Part shown: positions 16,502 through 23,600 of the stretch, one piece after another | Layout of the letters: every line of letters begins with the position of its first letter | Position numbering within the stretch: the stretch's first letter is position 1 | Assembly: GCA_937928595.1 (NCBI GenBank) | Contig: CALGJV010000001.1 | Location: 44,545-108,544 of the forward strand | Origin: an uncultured Phycisphaerae bacterium | GTDB taxonomy: Bacteria; Planctomycetota; Phycisphaerae; UBA1845; Fen-1342 | Length of the DNA: 64,000 nt | Reading direction: 5' to 3' | Notes under the pieces: generated by a model | Databases searched by the model: none | The model's input: the letters and a program-made list of their open reading frames with translations, nothing else | Told to the model about the DNA's origin: nothing | Program-made: the position numbers and the translations under genes

Positions 16502-17563
16502 TCAGTTTGAGCTGAGGCGCGTGCGGATGAAGGCGGCCCGCTCGATGCTGCGCTGTTCGCCGCTGAGGCGCTCGCCGTGGAGCTTCTGGAGGTGCGCGGG
16601 CTGGATCTGGAGGAACAACTCGTTGAGCGTCTGGAGATCCACCACGCTCAGCCGCCCAGTGTGCAGACCCATCCGCACGTGAGAGAGATACTGCATGGCC
16701 TCGTTGGAGCTCATCAGGCGCGCGCTGCGCAGAGCGCCGACGGCCCGCCAGATCTTGTCATCCAGGGCGTGCGGGCGCGTCCGCAGCAGCGCGTCGCGGG
16801 CGGCCAGTTCGTATTCGACGATGCGCGGGATCACCCGGGTGCGAAAGTCGTCGATGATCTCGACTTCGCTGCGGCCGAGCGTGATCTGGTTTGACACCTG
16901 GAAGAAATCGCCCAACGCTTCGGTGCCCTCGCCGTGGAGGCCCCGGACCGCGAGCTTCAGGTCCCGGGCGGCCTGACCGACCTTCTCCAGCTCGTTCGTC
17001 AGCCGCAGCGCGGGCAGGTGCAGCATGACCGACACGCGGATGCCGGTGCCGACGTTCGTCGGACAGGCGGTCAGGTAGCCGAACTGCGGGTGAAATTCGT
17101 AATCGAGGTGCTCCTCGACGGCGTCGTCGATGGCGTCGATCTGCCGCCACGCTTCCTCGACCTGGAGCCCGCTGCGCATGACCTGGATGCGGAGGTGATC
17201 CTCCTCGTTGATCATGATCGCGGCGGCCTCGGTCGGGTCGAAAGCCAGCCGGCGCGCGCCGACGCCTTCGGCGTGCTGGCGGCTGATGAGGTGCCGCTCG
17301 ACCAGCAGGGCCCGGTCAAGTTCGTCGAGCTGCTCGACGTCGATGTGCACGAAGTCGCGCAGCAGGGGAGCCCGCCGGACCGCGGCGCTCACGGTGTCCG
17401 CGATGTCGCGCCGCGTCTCGGCCTCGGCCCGCGACAGGAAGGCGAACCCCCGCAAGTTGCGCGCGAGCCGCACCCGTGTCGAGATCACGATCTCGTGCAG
17501 AGGGCCGGTGCCGCGGAGCCACTCCCCGGCCTGGCGCACCACGAGATCGAGCGGATTGCTCAT
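16502..17563 (-). CDS. mcsB: protein-arginine kinase McsB
   Basis: Protein of 353 residues in the ATP:guanido phosphotransferase family. Seen: IVISTRVRLARNLRGFAF near residue 25 (nucleotide-binding arginines), NEEDHLRIQVMRSG (the NEEDH catalytic loop), FGYLTACPTNVGTGIRVSVMLHLP (the conserved Cys-Pro-x-Asn) and a C-terminal STNE-like region ALRSARLMSSNEAMQYLSHVRMGLHTG. McsB phosphorylates protein arginines to mark proteins for ClpCP. The ATG overlaps the mcsA stop (ATGA). Neither ctsR nor clpC, the usual operon partners in Firmicutes, is next to it. Confidence 0.93.
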   Translation of the reverse strand: MSNPLDLVVRQAGEWLRGTGPLHEIVISTRVRLARNLRGFAFLSRAEAETRRDIADTVSAAVRRAPLLRDFVHIDVEQLDELDRALLVERHLISRQHAEGVGARRLAFDPTEAAAIMINEEDHLRIQVMRSGLQVEEAWRQIDAIDDAVEEHLDYEFHPQFGYLTACPTNVGTGIRVSVMLHLPALRLTNELEKVGQAARDLKLAVRGLHGEGTEALGDFFQVSNQITLGRSEVEIIDDFRTRVIPRIVEYELAARDALLRTRPHALDDKIWRAVGALRSARLMSSNEAMQYLSHVRMGLHTGRLSVVDLQTLNELFLQIQPAHLQKLHGERLSGEQRSIERAAFIRTRLSSN

Positions 17564-18060
17564 GAGCGCTCGAGCTCCCGGATCCGATCCCGCAACTCGG
17601 CGGCGCGCTCGTAGTCTTCGCCCGCCACCGCTTCCTCGAGCTGCCGCTTCAGGCGCCGGATGTCGAGCTGCGGCTTGCGGACGACGCCGAGCGACTTGGG
17701 TGTCTTGCCGACATGCGTAGCCGAGCCGCCGTGCGTCCGCTCCATCAGCCGTGTGAGTGGTTCCTTGAACACTTCGTAGTCGTGCGCACAGCCCAGCAGA
17801 CCCTGGTTGCGGAACTCGACGTAGCTGATCCCGCACTCCTCGCACACCAGGTTGCTGACGTCCGCCCCGGCGCCTTTGCCGGCGGCGATGAAGTTCTCGA
17901 GCAGCTCGTTGAGGTCGACCGTCGGTTTGCCGGCGTTCAACAGGCCCTCGTGCGCAGCGCAGGCATCGCACAGGTGGCGTTCGACCTTGGCGCCCGCCCG
18001 GTCAATGTTCGTCAGGTGAAAGGTCGCCTGCGCCTTTTTGCAGCGCTCGCAGAGCCCCAT
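17560..18060 (-). CDS. mcsA: McsA-like zinc/UVR-motif activator protein
   Basis: Protein of 166 residues. Two zinc-binding blocks are visible: CERCKKAQATFHLTN with CDACAAHEG, and CEECGISYVEFRNQGLLGC. The C-terminal 40 residues are a UVR motif (LDIRRLKRQLEEAVAGEDYERAAELRDRIRELE), a helical hairpin shared with UvrB/UvrC. McsA binds and activates McsB. It is first in the operon, directly coupled to mcsB. AGGAG lies 7 nt before the ATG and a TTGACG-17-TAACAT promoter precedes it. It lies back to back with the aminotransferase gene. Confidence 0.92.
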   Translation of the reverse strand: MGLCERCKKAQATFHLTNIDRAGAKVERHLCDACAAHEGLLNAGKPTVDLNELLENFIAAGKGAGADVSNLVCEECGISYVEFRNQGLLGCAHDYEVFKEPLTRLMERTHGGSATHVGKTPKSLGVVRKPQLDIRRLKRQLEEAVAGEDYERAAELRDRIRELERS

Positions 18061-18088
18061 GTACCGCTCCTGTCCTCTGTTCCGCCCG

Positions 18089-18117
18089 ATGTTAGATTCG
18101 CCGCCAGGGGCCGTCAA
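18089..18117 (-). promoter_or_regulatory. promoter for mcsA-mcsB
   Basis: On the minus strand TTGACG (18117-18112) and TAACAT (18094-18089) are 17 bp apart, with transcription expected to start about 20-25 nt before the mcsA start codon. Confidence 0.6.
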
Positions 18118-18250
18118 GAATCGGAACGCCCGCGCCCCGCGGCGGTGCGTATCGGACGCGCGCCGCCCGCCGGAAGCGTTGCCGACCGGCGCGTCCCGCC
18201 GTACGCTGGCAGATCGCGGCCGGGCCGGCCGCGGAGCCGAGGTGCACCGC

Positions 18251-19420
18251 ATGAAGTTCGTCGAGACCGAGCGGATCCGGGCACTGCCACCCTACCTGTT
18301 CCTCGATATCGATCGGAAGAAGCGTGCCGCGCTCGAGGCCGGGCGCGACGTGATCGACTTCGGGATGGGGGATCCCGACCAGCCCACGCACGCCTTCATC
18401 ATCGACGCCATGAACGCGGCCCTGCGCAAGCCCGCGAACCACCGTTACCCCATCGGCGGCGGGCTGGCGCCGTTTCGACGCGCGATCGCCGAGTTCGTCC
18501 AGCGCCGCTACGGGGTGACGGTCGATCCGACACGCGAGGTGCTCGCGCTGATCGGCAGCAAGGAGGGCATCGGCCACCTGCCTCTGGCGGTGGTCAACCC
18601 GGGGCAGACGGTTCTGATTCCCTCGCCGGGCTACCCGGTCTACCGCGCGGGGACGATCTTCGCCGGCGGCGTGCCGCACGTCTTCGAGCTGGCCCCCGAA
18701 CGCGACTGGAGACCGGACTTCAGCACGATTCCCAGCGAAGTCGCCAAGCAGGCGGTCCTGATCTTCCTCAATTACCCCAACAACCCGACCGGGGCGACGG
18801 CCGACCTGAAGTTCCTGGCCGAGGCCGTGGCGTTCGCGCGGGAGTACGGTCTGTTACTGGCCTACGACGCGGCCTACAACGACCTCTACCTGGCGGACGA
18901 GCGGCCGCCGAGCGTGCTCCAGGTGCCCGGGGCCCGCGACGTGGCGATCGAGTTCCACTCGGCCTCGAAGACGTTCAACATGACCGGCTGGCGCATCGGG
19001 TTCGCGTTGGGCAACGCGGAGGTCCTCAGCGCGCTGCTCAGGATCAAGTCGAACCTCGACACCGGTGTGTTCGGCGCGATCCAGGAGGCGACCGCCGCGG
19101 CGTACGCCGGCATCGACCGGCCGGAACTGCACGCGTCCCGAGAGCTGTACCGGGCCCGCGCAACGCGGATGGTAGCGGGGCTGCGGGCGTGCGGCTTCGA
19201 GGTCGCGCCGCCGAAGGCGACGTTCTACGTCTGGCCGCGGGTGCCGCGCGGGTACGATTCGCTGCGGCTGTGTACGAAGCTGCTCGACGAGGCCGACGTC
19301 GTGTGCGTGCCGGGGATCGGCTTCGGACCCAACTGCGATGCGTACGTGCGCTTCTCGCTGAGCGTGCCGGACGAGCGCATCGACGAGGCGCTCACGCGGA
19401 TGCGCCGACTGAAGTGGTGA
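18251..19420 (+). CDS. PLP aminotransferase, LL-diaminopimelate aminotransferase-like
   Basis: Protein of 389 residues, class I/II fold-type I. Seen: DVIDFGMGDPDQPTHAFIIDAM, HRYPIGGGLAPFRRAIAEF, IGSKEGIGHLPLAVVNPGQTVLIPSPGYPVY, IFLNYPNNPTGATADLKFL, LAYDAAYNDLY and SASKTFNMTGWRIGF, with the PLP lysine at about residue 240. The SKTFNMTGWRIGFALGN block and SKEGI are those of the DapL2/LL-DAP aminotransferase group, which makes LL-diaminopimelate from tetrahydrodipicolinate and glutamate for lysine and peptidoglycan. Closely related enzymes are general aspartate/alanine aminotransferases, so DapL is probable, not certain. folK follows after 49 bp. Confidence 0.85.
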   Translation: MKFVETERIRALPPYLFLDIDRKKRAALEAGRDVIDFGMGDPDQPTHAFIIDAMNAALRKPANHRYPIGGGLAPFRRAIAEFVQRRYGVTVDPTREVLALIGSKEGIGHLPLAVVNPGQTVLIPSPGYPVYRAGTIFAGGVPHVFELAPERDWRPDFSTIPSEVAKQAVLIFLNYPNNPTGATADLKFLAEAVAFAREYGLLLAYDAAYNDLYLADERPPSVLQVPGARDVAIEFHSASKTFNMTGWRIGFALGNAEVLSALLRIKSNLDTGVFGAIQEATAAAYAGIDRPELHASRELYRARATRMVAGLRACGFEVAPPKATFYVWPRVPRGYDSLRLCTKLLDEADVVCVPGIGFGPNCDAYVRFSLSVPDERIDEALTRMRRLKW

Positions 19421-19469
19421 CTCCGCCGCGGCCCACGACCCCGCCCGAACCCGAAAGTGCAGGCACACC

Positions 19470-19940
19470 ATGCCGGCGAGCGTGTACATCGGACTGGGTT
19501 CGAACGTCGGGGACCGGATCGCCCAGCTCACCGGCGCACTGGCCGAACTCGACCGCACGCCGGGGGTCCGCGTCGTCGCGTGCTCCAGCTTCCACGAGAC
19601 CGCCCCGGTCGGCGGGCCGCCCGACCAGGGCCCGTTCCTGAACGCGGCCGCCGAGCTGGCGACGCGGCTGCGGCCGCACGAGCTGCTGGCCGTCCTGCTC
19701 GACGTCGAGCGCCGTTTCGGGCGCGTGCGGAGTGTTCCGAACGGGGCGCGCACGCTCGATCTCGACCTGCTGCTGTACGACCTGGAGAGCGTGCGGACGG
19801 CCGACCTGGTCGTACCGCACCCGCGCATGTGGACGCGCTCGTTCGTGCTCGCCCCGCTAGCCGAGATCTGCCCGCCGGCGCGGCTGCGCGCGGCGCGGCG
19901 GCTGCGGGTGAACGATGCGGGAGCGTCCGACGACCGGTGA
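19470..19940 (+). CDS. folK: 6-hydroxymethyl-7,8-dihydropterin pyrophosphokinase
   Basis: Protein of 156 residues, full family length. Motifs: VYIGLGSNVGDRIAQL at the N-terminus, SSFHETAPVGGPPDQGPFLNAAAEL, LLDVERRFGRVRSVPNGARTLDLDLLLYD (the two HPPK signatures with the DxD-like DLDLLLYD metal site) and VVPHPRMWTRSFVLAPLAEI. It transfers pyrophosphate from ATP to the pterin in folate synthesis. No other fol gene is next to it. It is co-directional with the aminotransferase before it and may share a transcript. Confidence 0.95.
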   Translation: MPASVYIGLGSNVGDRIAQLTGALAELDRTPGVRVVACSSFHETAPVGGPPDQGPFLNAAAELATRLRPHELLAVLLDVERRFGRVRSVPNGARTLDLDLLLYDLESVRTADLVVPHPRMWTRSFVLAPLAEICPPARLRAARRLRVNDAGASDDR

Positions 19941-20017
19941 TGCGCTCGGCGGGGTGTCGGGCCGCGGCGGATTGTGCCCGGCGCAGTACAATCCGCACGG
20001 TCCCCGGGAGCATCGGC

Positions 20018-20662
20018 ATGTACCTCGATCTCGCGGCCGGCACGCACGATTGGCGCGACGTCTACAAGGTCTGCATCGGGTTCATCAATCCGCGGCCGAT
20101 CGCGCTCGTCTCGACCGTCTCGAAAGCCGGCGTGCTGAACCTCGCGCCCTACAGCTTCTACAACATGGTCTGCGGGAACCCGCCGGTGGTGCTGTTCTGT
20201 CCGACCGTCCGGCGCACCGGCGGTTCGAAGGACACGCTCCGCAACGTCCGCGACACGGGCGAGTTCGTCATCGCGACGGTGACGGCCGACATCGCCCACC
20301 CGATGAGCCGCTGCGCCGCGGAGCTGCCGCCCGAGCTCAGCGAGTTCGAGTTCAGCGGCCTGACGCCGGCGCCCGCGACGAAGGTCGCCGCGCGGCTCGT
20401 GCGCGAGTCGCCCGTGAACATGGAGTGCCGTCTGCGGCAGATCGTGACGGTGGGCGAGGGGCCCGGCAGCGGAAATGTCGTGTTCGGCGACATTCTGGCG
20501 ATTCATGTCGCCGACGGCGTGCTCGATCCGCGCGGCCAGATCGACCCGTTCCGGCTGCCGACCGTCGGCCGGCTCGGCGGCGCGTATTACTGCAACGTGA
20601 CGGAGCCGTACGAGATGAAGATTCCGGACTGGCCGCCGCCGCGGGCGCAGCGCGACGGGTGA
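20018..20662 (+). CDS. flavin reductase-like (FMN-binding split barrel) protein
   Basis: Protein of 214 residues. The fold signature IGFINPRPIALVSTVSKAGVLNLAPYSFYNMVCGNPPVVLFCP is followed by GSKDTLRNVRDTGEFVIATV and MSRCAAELPPELSEFEFSGLTP, then VNMECRLRQIV and GNVVFGDILAIHVADGVLD. This is the flavin reductase-like family DIM6/NTAB, proteins that bind FMN and reduce it or act as flavoprotein oxidoreductases. The NPRPIALVST block is very typical. A TACAAT box sits 26 bp before the ATG and GGGAG 9 nt before it. Partner enzyme unknown. Confidence 0.88.
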   Translation: MYLDLAAGTHDWRDVYKVCIGFINPRPIALVSTVSKAGVLNLAPYSFYNMVCGNPPVVLFCPTVRRTGGSKDTLRNVRDTGEFVIATVTADIAHPMSRCAAELPPELSEFEFSGLTPAPATKVAARLVRESPVNMECRLRQIVTVGEGPGSGNVVFGDILAIHVADGVLDPRGQIDPFRLPTVGRLGGAYYCNVTEPYEMKIPDWPPPRAQRDG

Positions 20663-20764
20663 ACGGAGCGGCGGGGAAAACCGGCCGTCCCGGCCGCGGG
20701 CGCGCCGGTCTCAGGACGCGTCGGCCGCGCGGCCTGCGACGCGATCGCGGTGCGGTGCGAAGAC

Positions 20765-20840
20765 GTCCGACGCGGGGGTCGGACGCTACGTCAGGCGCGG
20801 GGGCCGGACGCGACGGCCGACGCGGGGGTCGGACGCTACG
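20765..20840. repeat. three tandem 25-26-bp hairpin repeats
   Basis: Three tandem units at 20765-20790, 20791-20815 and 20816-20840 share the pattern CCGACGCGGGGGTCGGACGC, in which GTCCG and CGGAC can pair. Units 1 and 3 are almost identical; unit 2 is degenerate. A fourth, separate copy lies at 32531-32555, again between genes. They sit between the convergent flavin reductase and sugar-binding protein genes, where a transcription end would be expected. Confidence 0.6.
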
Positions 20841-20910
20841 CGTGCAGCTTCCGCCGTGTCTGACGGGCATGGGGAAAAGTGGGGTGCGCGGCGGCGCTGG
20901 GCCGCGCGAG

Positions 20911-21927
20911 CTATTTCACTTCCTCGCCGCCCTGGTCGACGTTCGCCTTCGTGAACACGCGGGTGGGCAGCGTCGTGCGCTTATCGACCTTCTCGCCCTT
21001 GAGGATCTTCATCGCGATGTCGAGGCCCGCCGCGCCGGGTGTCGGGTACAGCAGCGTCGCCGTCAGTTCCCCGTTTCGCACCCAGCGCACACCCTCATCG
21101 GGCAGGGCGTCGATCCCGATGAACTTAAGGTCCTCGGCCCGGCCGGCCTTCTTCGCGGCCAGGTACGCGCCGTGGGCCATCGGGTCATTGTGGGCGTACA
21201 CCAGGTCGATCTGGGGCGTCGCTTTGAGCGCATCCTGCATGACCGAGTGGGCCTTGTCCTTTTTCCAGTCGCAGTCGAGCCCGCCGATGACGCGGATGCC
21301 CGGCTCCTTCTCGACGACCTCGTGGAATCCGTCGCGGCGCTCCTGGCCGGGGGTGGACGCCAGCCCGCCGCAGATCTCGTAGATGACGCCCTTGGCCTTG
21401 CCTGACCCGCCGAGCAGGTCGACGGCGACGCGGCCCGCCGCCCGGCCGATCAGCTTGTTGTCGCCGCCGACGAACGCCGCATAGCCGTCCCAGTTCACGT
21501 CGCGGTCGAGGACCACGACCGGGATGCCCGCCTCGGTGGCCTCCTTCACAACGTTGGTGAGACCGGCCGACTCCTTGGGGCTGATCAGGATCGCGTCCAC
21601 GCCGCGGCGGATGAACGACCGGACGTCGGCCACCTGCTTCTCGGTCTTGTCGTCCGCATCGAGCACGTCCAGTTGGACGTTTGGATAGATGGTTTTCGCG
21701 TGTTCGATCAGCCGCATGTTGAACTCGACCCGCCACGGCTCCTTGACCGTGCACTGCGAGAACCCGATGACGTACTTGTCCTTCGCGGGCCGCGCGGCCG
21801 GCGCGTCCTTGGTAGCAGGCGGGGTGGTCGGGGGCGGCTGCGGGGAGGGCTCCTGCGCGGCGCCGACGAGGGAGCTGACGACCAGGCCGGTCAGCAGCAG
21901 GGCGGTGACAACGAACAGGCGCGGCAT
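20911..21927 (-). CDS. sugar-type ABC transporter substrate-binding protein
   Basis: Protein of 338 residues: signal peptide (FVVTALLLTGLVVSSLVGAAQ), a Pro/Ala linker, then a two-lobed periplasmic-binding fold of the RbsB/XylF type. Seen: KYVIGFSQCTVKEPWRVEFN, YPNVQLDVLDADDKTEKQVADV, RGVDAILISPKESAGLTNVV, GIPVVVLDRDVNWDGYAAFVGGDNKLIGRAAG and LVYAHNDPMAHGAYLAA. These match binding proteins for pentoses, hexoses or inositol. GGAGG lies 7 nt before the ATG. No permease or ATPase gene is adjacent on either side, so it is an orphan here and may serve a transporter or a sensor encoded elsewhere. Confidence 0.88.
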   Translation of the reverse strand: MPRLFVVTALLLTGLVVSSLVGAAQEPSPQPPPTTPPATKDAPAARPAKDKYVIGFSQCTVKEPWRVEFNMRLIEHAKTIYPNVQLDVLDADDKTEKQVADVRSFIRRGVDAILISPKESAGLTNVVKEATEAGIPVVVLDRDVNWDGYAAFVGGDNKLIGRAAGRVAVDLLGGSGKAKGVIYEICGGLASTPGQERRDGFHEVVEKEPGIRVIGGLDCDWKKDKAHSVMQDALKATPQIDLVYAHNDPMAHGAYLAAKKAGRAEDLKFIGIDALPDEGVRWVRNGELTATLLYPTPGAAGLDIAMKILKGEKVDKRTTLPTRVFTKANVDQGGEEVK

Positions 21928-22253
21928 GGCGATCCTCCAAGGTGACGGTGATGCTGTGATCCCGCGCATTGAACCCGGTTCACGGACCGAAGGGAACAGC
22001 GCGATGCGGGGACTGCGCGTGGTCCGGGGTGATGGCGCGTCCCGCACCGGCCATTGGCCGGTGCCACACAGGCGGCCCGGGCGAGTCCGACATATCGAGG
22101 AGCAGCGGGTTCGGCAGCAATCACCGACCGTCGGCCGGTGCCACACGGACACGCCGGACCACTCCGGGGTGCCGGGGCCGGCGGTGCTGCCGTGGCCTGT
22201 CCCCGATGGTCGGGGTCACCGGGGACGGTTCGGCCGCCGGGTATGATGCCGGT
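21928..22253. repeat. intergenic region with dispersed hairpin repeats
   Basis: No gene is seen in these 326 bp between two divergent genes. Two copies of a hairpin repeat occur at about 22037-22067 and 22121-22145: the first pairs CACCGGCC with GGCCGGTG around a 3-nt loop and is followed by CCACAC; the second is the same with one changed base. A third hairpin at about 22200-22217 pairs CCCCGA with TCGGGG. A relative of the same GGTGCCAC/CACCGGC family stands at 51259-51314. A TATGAT box lies 6 bp before the ATG at 22254. Confidence 0.55.
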
Positions 22254-23186
22254 ATGACACGGAGTGGCCGCCGGATCGTCTCCTGGGTCGGCACGCTGGC
22301 CGCGGGCGCGCTCATGCTCGTGGGCGCTATGCGCCTGCCGGGCGCCCGAGGTGCGGAGGGCGAACTCCGCTGGCGTCTGGCGCGGCTCGCGTCGGCGTCC
22401 CCCCGGTTCGAGCGCGACATGGGGCTGCTCGTGGCTGCCTTCGCCGATACGCGGCCGGCAAGCTGCGCCGCCGAGGCTCGGCGTTGGCTCGTCGAGGCAC
22501 CGGCCGAGTTGCGGCCGCGGCTGCTTCATCTCCTGTGGGTGCCAGTGCGGACCGCGGCAAGCGCCGCGCCGCTGCGCGAGGTGGTTCTAGACTGGGTCAT
22601 GAGCCTGCCGCCGGCGGAGCGTGCGGCGCTGCTGCCCGGTATCGGCGAGCTGTGGCTGGCCGCGGCCACGGCGTCGGCCGATCGTGGTGCACTGCTGTTT
22701 CGAGAGGTGCAGGTTGATGTGGCCAGGCTCGCCGCGCGGCTGCACCCCGACGATACGGCCTGGCTCGCGCTGCTGATGTCGTCGTTGGCTCAGCAGGCGC
22801 CGCTCGAGCAGCTTGGCGTTCTGGGGAACGACGCCGAGCGCGACGAGTTGCTGTTGCGATCGCTGGCCGCGGCGGGCGCCCCGCTGCGCGACAGCACGGG
22901 ACACCGCGGGCGCTGCCGGCTCTGGTATATCGTCGATCTCGACGCGGAGCGCCTCGCGGCGCTGCTGGACGATCCATCCGCGGATGTGCGGTACGCGGCC
23001 GGACGTACGCTGGCGCTGGCGGGCGACGCGCGCGGCCTCGCGCGGTACTCCGAGTTCCTGGACGCCAGTCCCGGGCTGGACCGGTCGGCCGACGATGTGC
23101 TGGGCTTCATCTACGGCCCCGACTGGAGATCGCTGTGTGAGAGCTGTCGTGCAACGCGTTTGCCGCGCGAGCGTGACGGTCGGTGA
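22254..23186 (+). CDS. membrane-anchored or exported protein of unknown function
   Basis: Protein of 310 residues with an N-terminal hydrophobic segment (RIVSWVGTLAAGALMLVGAM) and then mostly helical, Leu/Ala-rich sequence. Near the C-terminus LLDDPSADVRYAAGRTLALAGDARGLARYSEFLDA looks like a single HEAT or ARM repeat. I do not recognise a family. The gene end overlaps the dtd start by 50 bp, so the two are probably one transcript. Only a TATGAT box lies immediately before the ATG, which would make a nearly leaderless message. Confidence 0.55.
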   Translation: MTRSGRRIVSWVGTLAAGALMLVGAMRLPGARGAEGELRWRLARLASASPRFERDMGLLVAAFADTRPASCAAEARRWLVEAPAELRPRLLHLLWVPVRTAASAAPLREVVLDWVMSLPPAERAALLPGIGELWLAAATASADRGALLFREVQVDVARLAARLHPDDTAWLALLMSSLAQQAPLEQLGVLGNDAERDELLLRSLAAAGAPLRDSTGHRGRCRLWYIVDLDAERLAALLDDPSADVRYAAGRTLALAGDARGLARYSEFLDASPGLDRSADDVLGFIYGPDWRSLCESCRATRLPRERDGR

Positions 23187-23586
23187 CGAGATCGTCGGCG
23201 CGATCGGCCCCGGCTTGCTCGTCTACGCCGCGGCGGCCCCGGACGACACCGCCGCCGACGTCGCGTATATCGCCGAGAAGGTCGCGCACCTGCGGATTTT
23301 CCCGGATGACGCGGACAAGATGAACCGCTCGGTGCTGGACACGGGCGGGGCCGTGCTCGTCGTGAGCGCTTTTACCGTGCAGGCCGACGCCCGCAAGGGC
23401 CGCCGACCTTCCTTCGACGGGTCCGCGCCGGGGCCCGTGGCCGAGCCGCTCATCGCCGAGCTCGTCCAGGCGCTGCGCCGCGCGGGGCTCACCGTCGCGA
23501 CCGGCCGGTTCGCGGCGTACATGCAGGTCGAGTCGGTGAACGACGGGCCGATCTGCGTGCTGCTGGACTCGCGGCGCGTCGTGTAA
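23137..23586 (+). CDS. dtd: D-aminoacyl-tRNA deacylase
   Basis: Protein of 149 residues, normal length for Dtd. It begins RAVVQRVCRASVTVGDEIVGAIGPGLLVY and carries VVSAFTVQADARKGRRPSFDGSAPGP, where most members have the active-site SQFTL; here the segment is SAFTV, a change of Gln to Ala. The second conserved motif VNDGPICVLLDS is intact. Dtd removes D-amino acids or glycine from mischarged tRNA. The GTG start is supported by GGAG 9 nt upstream and lies 50 bp inside the end of the preceding gene. Confidence 0.9.
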   Translation: MRAVVQRVCRASVTVGDEIVGAIGPGLLVYAAAAPDDTAADVAYIAEKVAHLRIFPDDADKMNRSVLDTGGAVLVVSAFTVQADARKGRRPSFDGSAPGPVAEPLIAELVQALRRAGLTVATGRFAAYMQVESVNDGPICVLLDSRRVV

Positions 23587-23600
23587 CCCGCCCGACGGAC

